Positions 11,631-25,588 of a stretch of DNA of 64,000 bases are shown piece after piece. The position numbers and the translations under genes are program-made. The stretch covers positions 10,106,001 through 10,170,000 of the forward strand of contig JAILWY010000023.1 of the NCBI GenBank assembly GCA_022113835.1. The letters run 5' to 3'. Positions within the stretch are counted from its first letter, which is position 1. Each line of letters begins with the position of its first letter. The notes under the pieces are model-generated. The model worked only from the letters and a program-made list of their open reading frames with translations. It ran no database searches and had not been told where the DNA came from. Origin of the DNA: Atopsyche davidsoni. Taxonomy: Eukaryota; Arthropoda; Insecta; Trichoptera; Hydrobiosidae.

Positions 11631-12788
11631 AATTCGAATTTGAACGAGATAGCATCAATTAGGTTATTTAATTTCAGAATAAATAAAATTAATAAAATTA
11701 ATTATAAAAAATATCATTAAAGCGCATATTGATGATCCGTTAATTTGTACTGTGGAGAAAATAATTAAAAAAAAATTTTTTATTGAAAAATAAAAAACGC
11801 GGATTTCAGTTGCAAAAGTCTGCTGAAAATACCTATAAGAATATTTTTTATGTTAAAGCGTGCAAAAATAATATATTTTATTAAGCGTTTTTTTTAAAAC
11901 TATGTACGCCTTTTTTTTAACAAATTAAAAGGTCTGAAATAATATATTTTAATACTTTTATTTTTTAAATATGATTTTAACAATACACGTGTACCTTTAA
12001 CATTGTTAGACAGCAAAAATCTCGAGTATGTGGGTGTGCGCTCTTTCAGCAAGTTATGAAGTTTTTGTGTGAGCAATATTAACTCATGAAAATGCGGAAT
12101 ACTCTTCATCCGCGGTAAGCAGTGACGTTCCCGGCTTATCTTTTACTTGAAAAGATATACATTTTTATTCTCTGCGTATGTAAATTTCATATAGGTCTTT
12201 GTTAGGCACCGAGAAGGCACTTGGGGATAATGCGTGGGAGGAAATGAATTCTGAAATATCCTGAAACTTCTATCTTCAGGTGGATCCCCGGCCGTCCTGG
12301 TAGATATGAATTTCAGTAACACGTATGATTGAATTTATAGAATGTGATATCTTCTACTCAGGGCGAATACAAAACACTCTTGAAATACAGATGAATAAAT
12401 AAATTTAGTTTGCAAGAATTCAAATGAAATATTTACTAATGTGCCAATAATTTCAATATAAATATTGTTTTCTAGAAAACGTATTTGATTTTAATATTAC
12501 AAATTTAACATAACAATCAAATAAAAATTGTTTTTTATTAATCCGTCGTTTTTTCATCCACGCGATCAATAATGCAAATAGTGGTTTTTTTTATTATAAT
12601 GAAAAATTTAGAATCATTTCTCTTCAATCTACAGACTGCCAACAACTAGCTCTTTTTAATTATTGATTTAAAAAATTTCGGTACGATATTTAATAATTTA
12701 AATGTGCCGATACTTATAGAGTACAAATGTACATTATATATATTTTTAGTTGAAATATAACAAGACTACTGGATCGAGCACAGCTTCA
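11631..12788. other. AT-rich spacer
   Basis: No gene is seen. A modestly GC-richer stretch at 12110-12310 shows no motif I can name. Confidence 0.4.
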
Positions 12789-12822
12789 TATTTCGATTCA
12801 TCAAATCTTATGAATCGAAATA
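12789..12822. other. Short perfect hairpin
   Basis: Arms TATTTCGATTCAT (12789-12801) and ATGAATCGAAATA (12810-12822) pair perfectly over 13 bp with an 8-base loop. It is too short for a pre-miRNA and could be chance or a paired binding site. Confidence 0.4.
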
Positions 12823-14029
<1,207 letters not shown>

Positions 14030-14310
14030 TATAAAGTCTTGCGATTCCTTTGGTATTCCTCCAGTGGGCGTAGTTTCTCCGTGGTTGGATACATTGGAGC
14101 GTTTCCCGGGTAGTTGGGGGTAAAAGGGGGAGGGTGGTCGGGAGGAGGGCTGGAGCGCTCGAGATAGAATTTGTATATACACAAGTTCACATGTGAGCAG
14201 AGAGTCTGGCCCGTAGCAGGGCTAGATCAATACTTGCTTTATGCCCTCCGTATATGAGAGAACATAAACCTTTGTACAGTGGGGTTCAGACATAAAGCAC
14301 ACGGCATCAT
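14030..14310. other. GC-richer block, candidate regulatory
   Basis: Contains G-rich runs (14104-14150, GGGGGTAAAAGGGGGAGGG) and overlapping minus-strand frames with no conserved domain. It may be a non-coding conserved block. Confidence 0.25.
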
Positions 14311-14846
14311 ATATTTTTATTTCTAACCTTAGACATATAAAAACCATTCAATCAATTCTAGAAAATTCAATTCTATTTTTGTTGTTCCTGTAATTTTACT
14401 TATAATTAGGTTCTGCTGTAATATTATATAAATTATTATATGCGTTATACTAAAATTTGAGTCTGCGATTTGTTTCTTACTATTTCTCGTAACATAAAAG
14501 CTGCCACAACAGTTTTCCAAAAACAAATAGTTTTGTGGTTTTATCATATTTTTTAATCCCCTCAATTAATGAAATAAAAATCTCTAATTTTAATACATCC
14601 GTATTAAAACGCTAAACTACACGCCACCTTCAAAAATCCTCCTTTCGCTAGTATAAAATGCTAGCCACGCCATATAGAAGAATCTCTGATCAGATGAGTA
14701 TAGACTAAACCAACTTTTATGGGGGTCCTCTCCGAATATAACGCATTCTAGAGAATCAATGAAATATTTTTTTTATGTAGGGCTTCTGTAGTCGAAGCGA
14801 TTACAATCATAGTATTATATCACATACATCCGCACACATACACACG
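14311..14846. other. AT-rich spacer, nothing recognised
   Basis: No gene, repeat or RNA is seen. Confidence 0.4.
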
Positions 14847-14884
14847 TATATATATATATATATATATATACATATATATATGTA
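14847..14884. repeat. (TA)n microsatellite, interrupted
   Basis: Alternating TA with a single C interruption at 14871, preceded by CA-rich sequence. Confidence 0.9.
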
Positions 14885-17800
14885 TAGATTTTTTTATTTG
14901 AGCGTTTTGCGGCACTCTGTAGATATTACGTATAGGAATATTTATACGTTGAGCCCACATTCTCCATGTAGATAGAAGGAGTAACAATCTCTCGTATAAG
15001 CCGCTAGAAGGTAAAAATATAAAGCCTCCATACAATAGCCGGATAAATAGGTTGTCTCTTCAACATTATATTATAAATATGAAAACTCTCACACACAAAA
15101 AATTCGAAAGAAAATAAAAATATACGTTGACACTTTTAGGAGTATTTTTTTATACCAAATTATTAAAAGCAATTGTCGTATAATTGAAGTGGTGTTTAAT
15201 TTTAAATTGACTGTTAAAATTTCTATAGAAATAAAAATAAGACATGTTAAAAAATAGTTTTTCTTATGTGGGGCCATGGAATTGTATTCATCCTTTAAAT
15301 TTCTTCAATTTACCCAAGCAAAAGTAACCCGATGTATGCACCTCACCCACACATATATCCACTCGCTCGGTGGGTACCTACCCTACGCACAGAAGGGAGG
15401 GACGAGCTAAAACCCCTTTTTTATGCTCCTATCTCGATGCCTCGCTTCTTTGGTGGACTATATTCTATTTTTTATTCGAGAAAATTCTATTCAATTTTGA
15501 CATCGAATAAAATGAATATTCAGAAAAAATAAAAACGAGGAAAATAACAATGGGTTTTTTCACCAACTCTAAGACTAATTTTTGAGACATTTTTTGAGTG
15601 TATACTTTTTATATATATTAATGGAATATTTTTTTATAAAAATGAATGTTTTTGTTATCTGATTACAAAAAAATATTAATATTCGTAGAAATTTACATTT
15701 TGAACTACCTGTCGCAATTTAATAGAACTGTTATGTCTTTATGCAAAATGGAAAGGAGTGATTGCCAAACGCAAATTGTTTAAGCCAAGGTCATAAATTC
15801 TTGTCTCAGCAGTTCAATTGACTTTCTTAAGGCCAGTAAATAATGAGTCAGTTCATATAAAGTACGAATTATACTTGAGATGTAGTTATTAAGTTTTTCG
15901 TTTTCCAACGTGGTCGATAGTTCAACCCTTCGGGTGAAAAGCTTCCTTCTATCTCTCGTAACAAAAGTCGGCGTTTCTTACAATTCTCTCGATAGGGAAC
16001 GCCATCATGGATGCGGTTACTAGGCAACGCTCTTCCAGATAACTCGATACAAATACCTCTATCCTACTCTGACCTGATTCTATCTCTGTAGTTTGATATC
16101 TCTCTCTCTCGCTCGCTCTCGGGAGCGATCCTTTGAAGTGTCAAAATATAAGAACGTAATTTAAAATATTCAACTAAAATTTTATGTATTATTTCAAATT
16201 TATAGAAAATATTACAAATATGTAAATTTGGATGATAGCAAAAAACTATTTCCAGAACAGTAAATTTTTTAACACCAATTAAAAATATTTCATAAGTACT
16301 AGCCAATAAAATAAATAACATTTTTGTACAATAAGTATACATTGGTAAAAAAGTATATACCCTCAATATACAATGACAAATATTTTAACATTTTCCCGAA
16401 ATTGTAAATGTACTCTTAACAATTATTTTTCAAATTGAAAAGAGTTATTAATATCTTTTGTGCAGAAACGGTTTCAAATTTATTGAAATATACAAATAAT
16501 GGAAAACACATTGAAGTCAGATTAATATGGGATCATTTTGTTTTGAATATAACGGCTGTTGAATATAATTTCGGTTTATAAAAGATACAACCTTCGATTT
16601 CAAAATATAAAGGGTTAGATTAAAGTGAAACCTAACAACCAAATCAAATAATATATAATTAAAATTCGCTTGCGGGCTACAATGGTATATGTACTCAATT
16701 ATCGAGCTGCTTGAAAATAGGATTTCAATTTAAAATTATACCCACAGGGCAAATTATAACTGTTTTATGTACTAAATTATAACATGAATTACTATCCATT
16801 TATAATAAAAATATATAAGTTGAGCTTCACCTTGACGACTAATATTAAGATATTAGATACGTATGTTTTAACTTAATAAATACCTAAGTCATATTAAAAC
16901 AGATTAAATTTTTATAACAGGTGTCCCGCTTAGAGCTAGGGTAAATAAATTAAAATTCTTGAACAGGTAGTCGATGGCGGAGATTGTGATTCTAGCATAC
17001 GCAACGCATTCCTAATTAACTTTCACCTGTTCTCTTACGGCATTCAGGTGCGGTCACTGGCATTGATATCTACTCATCAGTAGTAAATGCATACTATCGA
17101 GTTTTGTAAGATCACATTTATAAACAAATCGTAAAATGCAATATATTTATACAAGCAATAAACCTTTTTATGTTGATTGTTAATGCACCTATTAGTAAAA
17201 GAACTATTAAAATAGAAACCTAATTTAATTAATATAAAAACAAAATAATATTTAAAAATATAAATTTAAAAAAAAAAAACATTTTGAACGTTTTTTTCTA
17301 TTAATACCATTAGTTTTTATTTGCGTCTTGATTTTTAAAGAAAATCTTAACTCTTATAAATGTTAAACAATGTCGCTGTTTTTGGTTAAATAAATTTTAC
17401 TGCCATAAAAAAATCAAATCAATAAAAGTCAAACAAAAAAATCTTATTAAAATACAATTAGTTCATTCAGTAATTTATTTATCTATAAATAAACATGTTT
17501 TAATGTATAACATTAAAATAAAATTTACAATGCAATCATAATGATTTCAAATAATAATTATGTTAAATTAAGAAAATTACACGGCGATATCATAATTATT
17601 ACCAAAAATAGTAGGTACACATGAAATAAAAACAAGTTTGGATTCATCGATAAGTATTTGCATGCAACGCATCCTAATTTCAATTCTCATATAAAAGAAA
17701 CAGAGCATGTGGGAATATGATGCAGCCAATTTCATTTTTAACTGCCATTGAATACGGGGAAATATAATTCTTTAATATATATTTTTTCATTAAATAATGT

Positions 17801-18149
17801 TAATATAACTTAGAATATGTTGATTAAAAAACGTACTTTTAAATTTTATCTTTTGGCTGACAAGTTTACAAAGAAGTTCTCGATAAGAGCAAACTTCGAT
17901 ATTAATATTAATTTGATCGCCAAATTCTCTGAGCGCAACTGTGTAAATATAACTGTTTAATAACTTACTATTCTTATTTGTAATAACAACGAGAATTATA
18001 TTTTTATCCTTACAGAATAATAATTGTGATGTAATAAATGCGCAATACTTAAATAAAAAAGATTAAAAATATTTATTTCATCATAAATAGGTAGGTACTA
18101 AAATTCTAATATCACATTTTTCGGCACTACTGCTAGGTATAACTCGAAT
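14885..18149. other. Intergenic sequence between the transporters
   Basis: Mostly AT-rich. Slightly GC-richer patches at 15330-15450 and 15900-16140 (the latter with a TCTCTC run at 16096-16110) hold no recognisable gene. There is no third transporter copy or pseudogene in this gap. Confidence 0.45.
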
Positions 18150-18155
18150 TTTATT
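18150..18155 (-). terminator. Candidate poly(A) signal of paralogue 2
   Basis: AATAAA read on the minus strand, about 30 bases past the TAG stop at 18186-18184. A second AATAAA lies at 18077-18072. Either could direct 3'-end formation of the transporter mRNA. Confidence 0.4.
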
Positions 18156-18183
18156 TTTTTATATCAACTTTTAATGTATTTGT

Positions 18184-19868
18184 CTATGCAGCCTCTTCGC
18201 ATTTCTTTGTATAACTTTCCCTTCGCTCGATTTGCTTTTCTCCTTTGCTACTCAATTGCTCTTGAATTTCCAGTAAAGTTTTATTTTTTGTCTCGGGCAT
18301 GTACAATATAATAAATGTCATCGCAATTAGAACGCTACAGGCAAACATCAAATGACCAAACTCAATTCCAATTTCATCTTTAATAATCTGGTACAGTTTC
18401 ACTACTATACCCATGACAGCTCCTTGAAGAAAACCAAAATAAGCACTCACTAGTCCTTTTATATTGAAAGGTAAAATTTCACTCGTTACCACCATTGGAA
18501 TCGAAGATAATCCTAGATCAGCACCCATTCTCAATGTAAATACTCCCAAAATCGCTAACCAAGCGCACTCAGATCCTATTATTTGATTTGATCTCAATAA
18601 ATAAAAACAACCCAGTATTAAGTTAGCCAAAATGCAAATCGCAGATGACAAGCTGAACAACGGTTTTCTACCGACACGGTCCATTATTATACTTGTAATA
18701 ATGATTGCAACATCAGCGAGAAGCTCAGCTATGATCACAGCTATGTTGGACTTTAACGGAGAATCGATGTCAATAAATATGGACTGCATATAAGCTGCCA
18801 ACGCTCCCACGCCGCTTATCTGTTGACCGATTACAAGCACGGTTATTATTAAAATAGCTTTTCTTGACCTTTTATCCGTAAGTTGTTTCAATGACTCGTA
18901 GAAACTCAGCTTGGGTTCATCTTGAAAGAATTTCTGCATCGTTATCAGTTCGTCTTGGACGTCTTCTATTCTGATGCAGCCTCGAAACTTCATCAGATTA
19001 ATTTGGGCTAATTTTTCATTGCCGTTTTGCAAAAGAAAGTACGGAGATTCAGGCATGAGAAGAAAAACAAGACACGTCAATGCAGGTAGTATCAATGATA
19101 TCATGTTGAATGTTTGAAATTCGACCAAAGGTCCGACAATGAAGGAGATCAGAGCTCCAGCGGACTGCGAGATGATGAGGCAGGTGACTACGGCGCCTCG
19201 GATATTCGCGTTTACCACTTCGCCGATGTACACCGGCACGGAACTGAAAGTACCTCCGACAGCAGCTCCTAGCAGGTATCTCCCAAGGTAGAGATGTGGC
19301 ACTGTTTCAGAGAATATCAGGGTTATCCAACCTAATAAGTAGATCAAGGTCACGGTGACGATCATCGGTTTTCTGCCGATCAAGTTCAGGACACAGGAGT
19401 ATGGAATGGCGGCTGTGAGGCCTCCAATAGACACCATAGTGGCGATCCAGGATAGTTCATCGTTGTTTGCTGGGATAGGAGAATCCTCTGCTGATAATTT
19501 GACCATAGATGGTGATGTCCATCCTAACGTACTCCCTATGCTCATGAACGATAGGGAACCTGAAAATAACAGAATATTAATTTTATTAAGTAATTTCGTA
19601 TTATTGTTTATTTAATACAATACAATATAAAACCAAATAAAATACGGTTTCCATTAAAAATTAAATATTTGAATGATAATACATTTAATTTTTATAAAAA
19701 TATATATTAACATTTTGTTTCAAATATATAGTGATAAAGTATCATGAAACAGTTTAGTAGTAAATTCAAAGACAATTCCACAAAATTATTTTCTACGCTT
19801 TACTTACATGCAACCACCACATACACCGTATACTCGTGCTTCCTCAATGCCTGCAAAGATCCGAACAT
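18184..19868 (-). CDS. Facilitated trehalose transporter Tret1-like sugar transporter (paralogue 2)
   Basis: An MFS/SLC2 carrier expected in the plasma membrane, moving sugar passively. Exon 1 (19868-19808, MFGSLQALRKHEYTVYVVVA) joins exon 2 (19559-18184) across a 248-base intron with donor GCAT|GTAAGT and acceptor TTATTTTCAG; the split codon TGT gives Cys21. The product is 478 residues with about 12 membrane segments. Motifs are IGRK 81-84, GRYLLG 113-118, PVYIGE 129-134 with RG 141-142, PESP 190-193, QQISG 266-270, DRVGRK 314-319 and PETK 442-445. The start context CGAAAATG has A at -3. The in-frame ATG at 19545 lies inside TM1 and would cut the first helix, so I reject it as the start. As in the other paralogue, the TM7 Asn is Gly (QQISGVG) and the TM10 PW is PM. 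The two share intron site and topology but only modest identity, so the duplication is old. Substrate is unproven. Confidence 0.94.
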
Positions 19869-20060
19869 TTTCGCTGAATTGACCGGCAATCTAACAATGT
19901 CTTGACAGTTCTTCCGTCGCTGGAGTCATTATCCGCCGCGATATCGACTGAGCCGCGGCACACTCCTGCAGTAACTAACCGGGCCCCGAGAGGCTGGCGC
20001 GGCGCGCGAGATCTGAAACGTGTTTACTAGAGCGAACTGCTGACCGAGGTGGGAACACGG
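19869..20060 (-). promoter_or_regulatory. CpG-rich promoter region of paralogue 2
   Basis: A GC- and CpG-rich block (strongest at 19930-20000) lies immediately upstream of the start codon of the second transporter. Read on the minus strand, it contains the arthropod initiator-like TCAGT at 19951-19947, which would give an 80-base leader. No TATA box is evident. The promoter role is inferred from position. Confidence 0.4.
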
Positions 20061-21104
20061 GCAGGTATCTGCATACGAGTAGGCAGATTCCAAGAAATTT
20101 CCAAAGTAGATGTTTATGTTAACTATGAACACTCACGCTAGAAGCTATTCGACCAAAAAAAATAAATTATTTTCAAAAAAGCCTCGGTTCAATTAATTAC
20201 ATCAAGCTTGAAAAAATACGAAAAATACTTCACAATCCCAAAATCCTTAACAATTGTTCTAACTTCTGGAGTTCAGCACAATCGTATATATGAAAGTTTT
20301 TAATGTTGTAATATGTGATAATTTGTATTATACTTTTATTATAGTATAAAAATAACTTAACACTATCTCGCTTGTGTAGTAATCCATTTTATGGTCCAGT
20401 TCTTGGAATCCTTACTGTCTATTGACATGTATTTAAGTATTTTTTTGTGTAATCAGTAGATAAGATGTTATCAGGTGAGCCGATTGTATTTGGTTTACGC
20501 TGAACTGCCGGCTAGATTTTATTTTACCTTCTTAAACTATACCACGAAGGTCATTGCTGACAGAAAGTTGACGGCCACATGTTTTAATGCCGGCTCTCTT
20601 GAACTTGTAGGCAATCTCAAGTGCACAGCATAGCCATGAGTGTTCAGACCTTAAACATTAGGACCATTTATTGACGGTATAAAATAGCAAAAGGTAATAA
20701 TTTAATAACAAAACCAAACCTTTCATTTATAAAATTAATAAGTTTGACCTAGGCTTGATCACACACCCAGTGATATAATAATACACGATTGCACGAGTAT
20801 GTGTCAGTGGTACAAACCAATTATTTGAAATTTTAATTGTATATCTTTATTACATATTATTTAAACAAATATATATTACCAAAAACAAAAGCAGAAATCA
20901 TTTCTACTATGTTGGTGAAAAAAATCCAGCTGCAACACGAGGATCGCATAAATTTGAAGAACTTACTGTACAAGATGAACTCTGTTAAGCCAGAAGCATC
21001 CTCTTCAGCAAATACCCTCCTTAAACACCAGCGCAAGGTAGTTGGCAGAATAAAAATTCATATCACACGGTATTCCACAATTTTAAATTGGATAAATTGA
21101 TAGA
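20061..21104. other. Intergenic sequence
   Basis: AT-rich, with a moderately GC-rich patch at 20490-20650. An 87-codon plus-strand frame (20837-21100) reads as a lysine-rich peptide with no family I recognise. It is not supported as a gene. Confidence 0.35.
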
Positions 21105-21345
21105 GGAAGGGTGGGCCTCGCCTTGGGCAAGGGTTCTGGATTTTTTTAGATTTATTTTTCTTCGCTCCCGTCCCCCGCGGAGGAGGGCGGTTCGCTCTGA
21201 TCCTCCCCCTGGTTCCCAGTGCAGTCACGTGCGGTATGTGAACATTGGTTGTGAATTCAGAGATACATGTTCTGGCTGATTGGTCAGGGTGTTGTGCTCA
21301 AGGTGAAAAGGAGCGCCTGTAATCACCCGGTAGTTTCCCCAATCC
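21105..21345. other. GC-rich block of unknown nature
   Basis: An isolated GC-rich island with G/C runs (CCCCCGCGGAGGAGGGCGG, 21174-21191). It could be a regulatory block or an old transposon fragment. There is no convincing coding content. Confidence 0.25.
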
Positions 21346-22919
21346 AGCGAAAATTCATGTGCACTCTTTGTTTGATTTAATATTTTATTTTAAATTATTT
21401 TACGATTTCAATCATATAAACAATAAACTATCATTTAATATAATAAATTATTAATATTTTTCGCATTCAATCCCCAACAGTCGAGCTATTGTGCTACAAA
21501 ATATTTAATATCACCTTGTACTTCCAACCGTTCAAGGACATCAACATTTTTTTTTATCTTGAACCTACTTTGCGAATTTAAACTTTACAGACTACGAATA
21601 ACAATAGAATATTCTTTAATATTCGGGGTTAAGAAGTAATAATGAATTGGCATATAAAATGGATCTTTACAAGTTACTCTTGAGGTCACACCTCTTAGAA
21701 TGTATAAAATACACATAAAAAATGGATACAAAAAAATATATTTTATATGCATTTATTTATCTACCTTTATAACTATTTACATTTCTTTACTGTGTTGTTA
21801 ATGTAAGTATACGTATTTTTTTACGATAAATTGATTCCGAGTTATCAATGATTATTATTAAACCCACATTTTTCGTTTATAATATTTTTATGGGAAATCG
21901 ATACTTATTACTTAACTAGATACTTTAGTTTAACACTTGCATATATCGATTCAAATTCTCACTCAGTTACGTAACCCCAGTAGTCAAATTTGATACGGAG
22001 GCCGGTTGTGATTGCTGGAAGGTTTGGGTTTAAATTACACCTGTCTCAAAAAAAATCTCTCTCTTTAATGTATGTAAGAACATACGACTCAAATTCGAAA
22101 AATGCGATCGTCTAAATAATAAGAAGGTTATTTTTTAATTCTGGGTATTGGTTTAATATGTTCATCAATAGCTGTTTCGAATTTTAATGATGCTGACGTC
22201 ATAATTCCAAATAATACTGAAAGTATTCTTCTTATTGAGCATGAGTCAATTTAAGCCGGAGACATTAATTGTTAGTAATTCCAAAGATTTTTTTTTCTAG
22301 TGCAGTATTACTTCTAGAATAACCTGTTTTTGGAATTCATTAATTAAATTCGCTAGAGCTAATTTATGATTCTTGGCGCACGCACATTTTAATTTGTTTT
22401 AATTATTGGCAGTAAGTTCTATATCAGTGCACAAATAATTTTTATGCATCTTTCTTGTTATTATTTATAACTGGAATATATTGTTGATACTAATGACCAT
22501 AACATAACTACAATAAAATTAATTGTTTCTCTAAAAAAAACTTTTATTAACTTCCAGTTTAAATTAAGTAATAATTATGTACCACGATAGGTTTATAGTT
22601 CAATTCCCGTACTTACACATGAAACCTTAACCAATATGGTTGGGCTTAGGTCTATTTCAATATAGGCATAATTTTTGAGCTCTAATGAAGACTATCATTA
22701 AAAAATAAACTCTTTAATATACAAGTAAACCTTGCATACAAGTTGAAAACGCCTGAGCAAAATCGCTTTCTTCTTCTGTATTTATTATCAGAAGCAATGA
22801 CGTGAATCCTTCTTATAAAATAACATACTCTGTTCATCCAAAAGTGAAATTTGCCTGAATTGCCACATCTCCGCGCTGAATGCTAACTCGCTAGAAAGAG
22901 TTCGTTTGAAACAATAAAA
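21346..22919. other. AT-rich spacer
   Basis: No gene is seen. The stretch 21960-22110 has a mixed composition ending in a TCTCTCTC run and may be a decayed repeat, but no second copy was found in the window. Confidence 0.4.
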
Positions 22920-23320
22920 CTCTCCGCTTCAATTGCCCGTGCCCACGTGTACGCCCGAGGATGTGCGGCTGTCTGCGTGGAAGCTGCGACGCTTTCGGCG
23001 CCGGGACGGTTGGGCGCCAAACATCACACATATATACAAAAAAAAAACATTATTAAAACGTTTTATAAAAATAATTGCTGTGATTGCACATGACTATTTC
23101 TGGTGTTTTTTTTTGTGTGTATATTCAATATATATATTTTGAATTAGGCTCGCGCCCAAACTGGGGCCGAAAGGAGCGCGCCCAGTCGCCCCGCGCGTCT
23201 GTGTGAATACTTCCACACGTATGGGTGTGTTTTATATGTGTGTGTAGTCTATGTGCTCAAAATTCAAAATTACTGAGCGACAGTTCAAACAGCGAACGAG
23301 GGGCGGCTCGTGGTCGGAAT
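22920..23320. other. Two GC-rich blocks flanking an AT tract
   Basis: GC-rich stretches at 22935-23025 and 23145-23215 surround an A/T-rich core. Open frames here follow composition. Candidate cis-regulatory sequence, not coding. Confidence 0.25.
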
Positions 23321-25001
23321 AAATTAGCATATAATGTATAACTTTTTGTGAAACAAAAAGGTACTACGTCTGTCGATATGATCAGTTGCAACAATAAGCT
23401 ACTGGAGACGTGCTCATGGCTGCCTTTTTCGAATGTGGAGAGTCCCCTACATGTCGGAATTCGTGACGCGGTAATGTATTCAATAAATTACACAACTTAG
23501 AATACATCAAAACAATAACAATGCATCATGACGATTTAATAAAAATTAAACAAATAGTGTAAAAACTGCTATCAACCCAAATTATACACCAAATATTTTT
23601 ATTATGAAAGAAATAGACAGCATTGTCATTGATTTTTCATTTTATTCTAAATACAGACTCAAAATAAAAATGATGAATCACTAGCGCAAGGTTTGTTCGT
23701 AAGAAGTATTGATTGTCTTCACAGTAATTATAATAATATTTATCCGTTTTTATTAATTCACATGCAGATTTTTTTAAAGACATTTTCATAAATTAATTAT
23801 TGTCACAAAATTCCATTCCTTGTTTTTATCGCTATCTGTTCAACAAATTATTATTCAAACTGTTTTTTTTTTTAATTAGTGACGTACATACTTTTTTAAT
23901 GATTTTTACATTGCGGCATTTTTTGTTAGCAATAAAAAGCAAAATTAACCAAAATAAGGAAACTCAATGAAAAACTATATTGATATTTATTAGGAAATAA
24001 AAAAATACCTAACCAGTTCTTTGAAATCTCCATTTTTAGCGCCCTTCATATCTACAGGGATATAGACTACACATAATAGGTACTTTTATTTCCAATAAAC
24101 GGGTTTGACAATAAAAAAATATAAGTCACTCGTATAAGCCGTCGTTCTTGCATTGCGAAGTGTGCTCTTCAATATCCCAGCTATTCCCTGTACATCCACA
24201 CCATGAAGAATCCGTGTACGCATTTATGAGCCTCCGCAAATGTTTGTATGTGTTTATGAATTTTCCGTACTAGGGCCGCGTGTGTGGTCGGGAGCCTCGC
24301 GTACACGTGCAAGGGCCCTGTGAGTGTATTTACGAATTTCCTTCCTCATTCATTCCTGCCTCTCCGCGCTCATATTCGACGGAAGGACATTCGGAATAAA
24401 ATCCCAGGCTCCACTTATCAAGTTATATCAAAAACTTGGGAGTGACGCGAGCGGAAAAGATGCTCTTTGGGTTTTATGCGACGCTATATTTTTTTTATTT
24501 ACCTACGCTTATATTTTCTAATAGAACTTTAAAATTCAAAATGAAGGCGATATAAGAATATTGATGTCATATTGCAAAATTAATATTTTATTCATTACTG
24601 CTCAGTATACGTTGCAAGGACATAGATAAATAGATATACATTTGACTATAAAATAGTGTAATTTGTTAAATAGTCTTTAGTAAGGTATCTTATATTTTTC
24701 TCCTGTACATGTGAAGGTCTAACAAATAATTTTTCATGTGAATTTCAATGCTTTTTTTTTTTTTTTTTAAAGAATAGTACCTTTTCGTGTTGGTCCAATC
24801 GTTTATATTTATCCAAGTATTTCTTTGTGGAAACACACCGGATATGAAGAAAAATGTTTTTTTTTGTATTGCGCTGTGTATGGAGCCGCGCTGTACATGT
24901 GACGAACATTAAACGGGAATAAACAGGGACTCGGGACTACCGCGGGGAGCCGCGCCGCACCCGGACTGCTTTATTAAGTTTTTCAAACACATTTTACTTA
25001 C
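23321..25001. other. AT-rich spacer with GC-richer patches
   Basis: Patches at 24130-24330 and 24885-24970 are GC-richer. There is a poly-T run at 24752-24768. No gene is recognised. Confidence 0.35.
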
Positions 25002-25090
25002 CTGCGAGTTTCACGGGTGAGCGAGTAAAGAGTTTCGGATCGAGGACTTACAATATTGTTCCTCGGAGTTATGTGATTCTTGTTTACCAT
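25002..25090 (-). other. Candidate coding first exon, minus strand
   Basis: Read on the minus strand, an ATG at 25090-25088 opens 29 codons without a stop (beginning MVNKNHITPRNNIV) up to a very strong donor, CTCGCAG|GTAAGTAA, at 25002/25001. The composition is GC-richer than its flanks. The peptide is polar and not recognised. No partner exon has been found downstream, so this may be a spurious splice signal inside a conserved non-coding block. Confidence 0.3.
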
Positions 25091-25134
25091 ATTTTTTCTT
25101 TGAGAGTGTGATTGGATTATGATATAGCAGTATG

Positions 25135-25138
<4 letters not shown>

Positions 25139-25189
<51 letters not shown>
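25139..25189. repeat. (TA)n microsatellite
   Basis: A perfect alternating AT tract of 51 bases. Confidence 0.97.
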
Positions 25190-25190
<1 letters not shown>

Positions 25191-25520
25191 GTATTCTATT
25201 TTATTATATAAACATAAGAAAACTCTGTCATTTTCAACAAGTTGAAACTACTTTTAATTATAAAAAACAATAATTTAAAAAAAATTGTGTTACATCTGAA
25301 CTACCCTACCTTTTTTTAATATACCAGTATATGCGCAAATAAATAGAGCATGTATAGGTCAATTACGATACCGTGTGTAGACGTGTATTAGAATATATTA
25401 TTTACTCGACTCGATCATAAAAGTGTAATGCAGATATGTAAGCGTATGATTTAATTAGCAAGTTATTATATATAATTGGTGTTTTCTGAATTACATACGT
25501 AAACAATTATATTTCTTTAG
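25190..25520. other. AT-rich spacer, nothing recognised
   Basis: No gene or repeat is seen. Confidence 0.45.
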
Positions 25521-25588
25521 TGGGGCTTCACAGTACTGCGGAATGCGATATCACATGCTATCGCATTCCAAAGCCCTGTAGTCCCCCA
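25521..25588 (+). ncRNA. Pre-miRNA-like hairpin
   Basis: Two 30-base arms (25521-25550 and 25559-25588) fold over an 8-base loop. The loop-proximal 11 bp are perfect (GGAATGCGATA pairs with TATCGCATTCC). Two internal bulge regions follow, then CAG/CTG and a terminal TGGGG/CCCCA clamp. About 22 of 30 positions pair by Watson-Crick, plus one possible G-U. The size, small loop and interrupted stem match insect microRNA precursors and are unlike a transposon end. The 3' arm candidate is CGCATTCCAAAGCCCTG. I do not recognise the mature sequence as a known family. The strand is uncertain because the complement folds as well. Confidence 0.5.

Noticed and set aside
12789..12822. Short hairpin as a microRNA precursor
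   Set aside because: The stem is only 13 bp, too short for a precursor.
19543..19545. Internal ATG as the start of the second transporter
   Set aside because: It would delete part of TM1, while a good upstream exon with matching phase and donor exists.
19355..19615. 86-codon plus-strand frame over the second transporter
   Set aside because: It lies antisense to conserved coding sequence and crosses the real splice acceptor.
20455..20480. Donor-like TTATCAG|GTGAGCC after an acceptor-like TAATCAG
   Set aside because: They would enclose only 18 bases; this is more likely chance.
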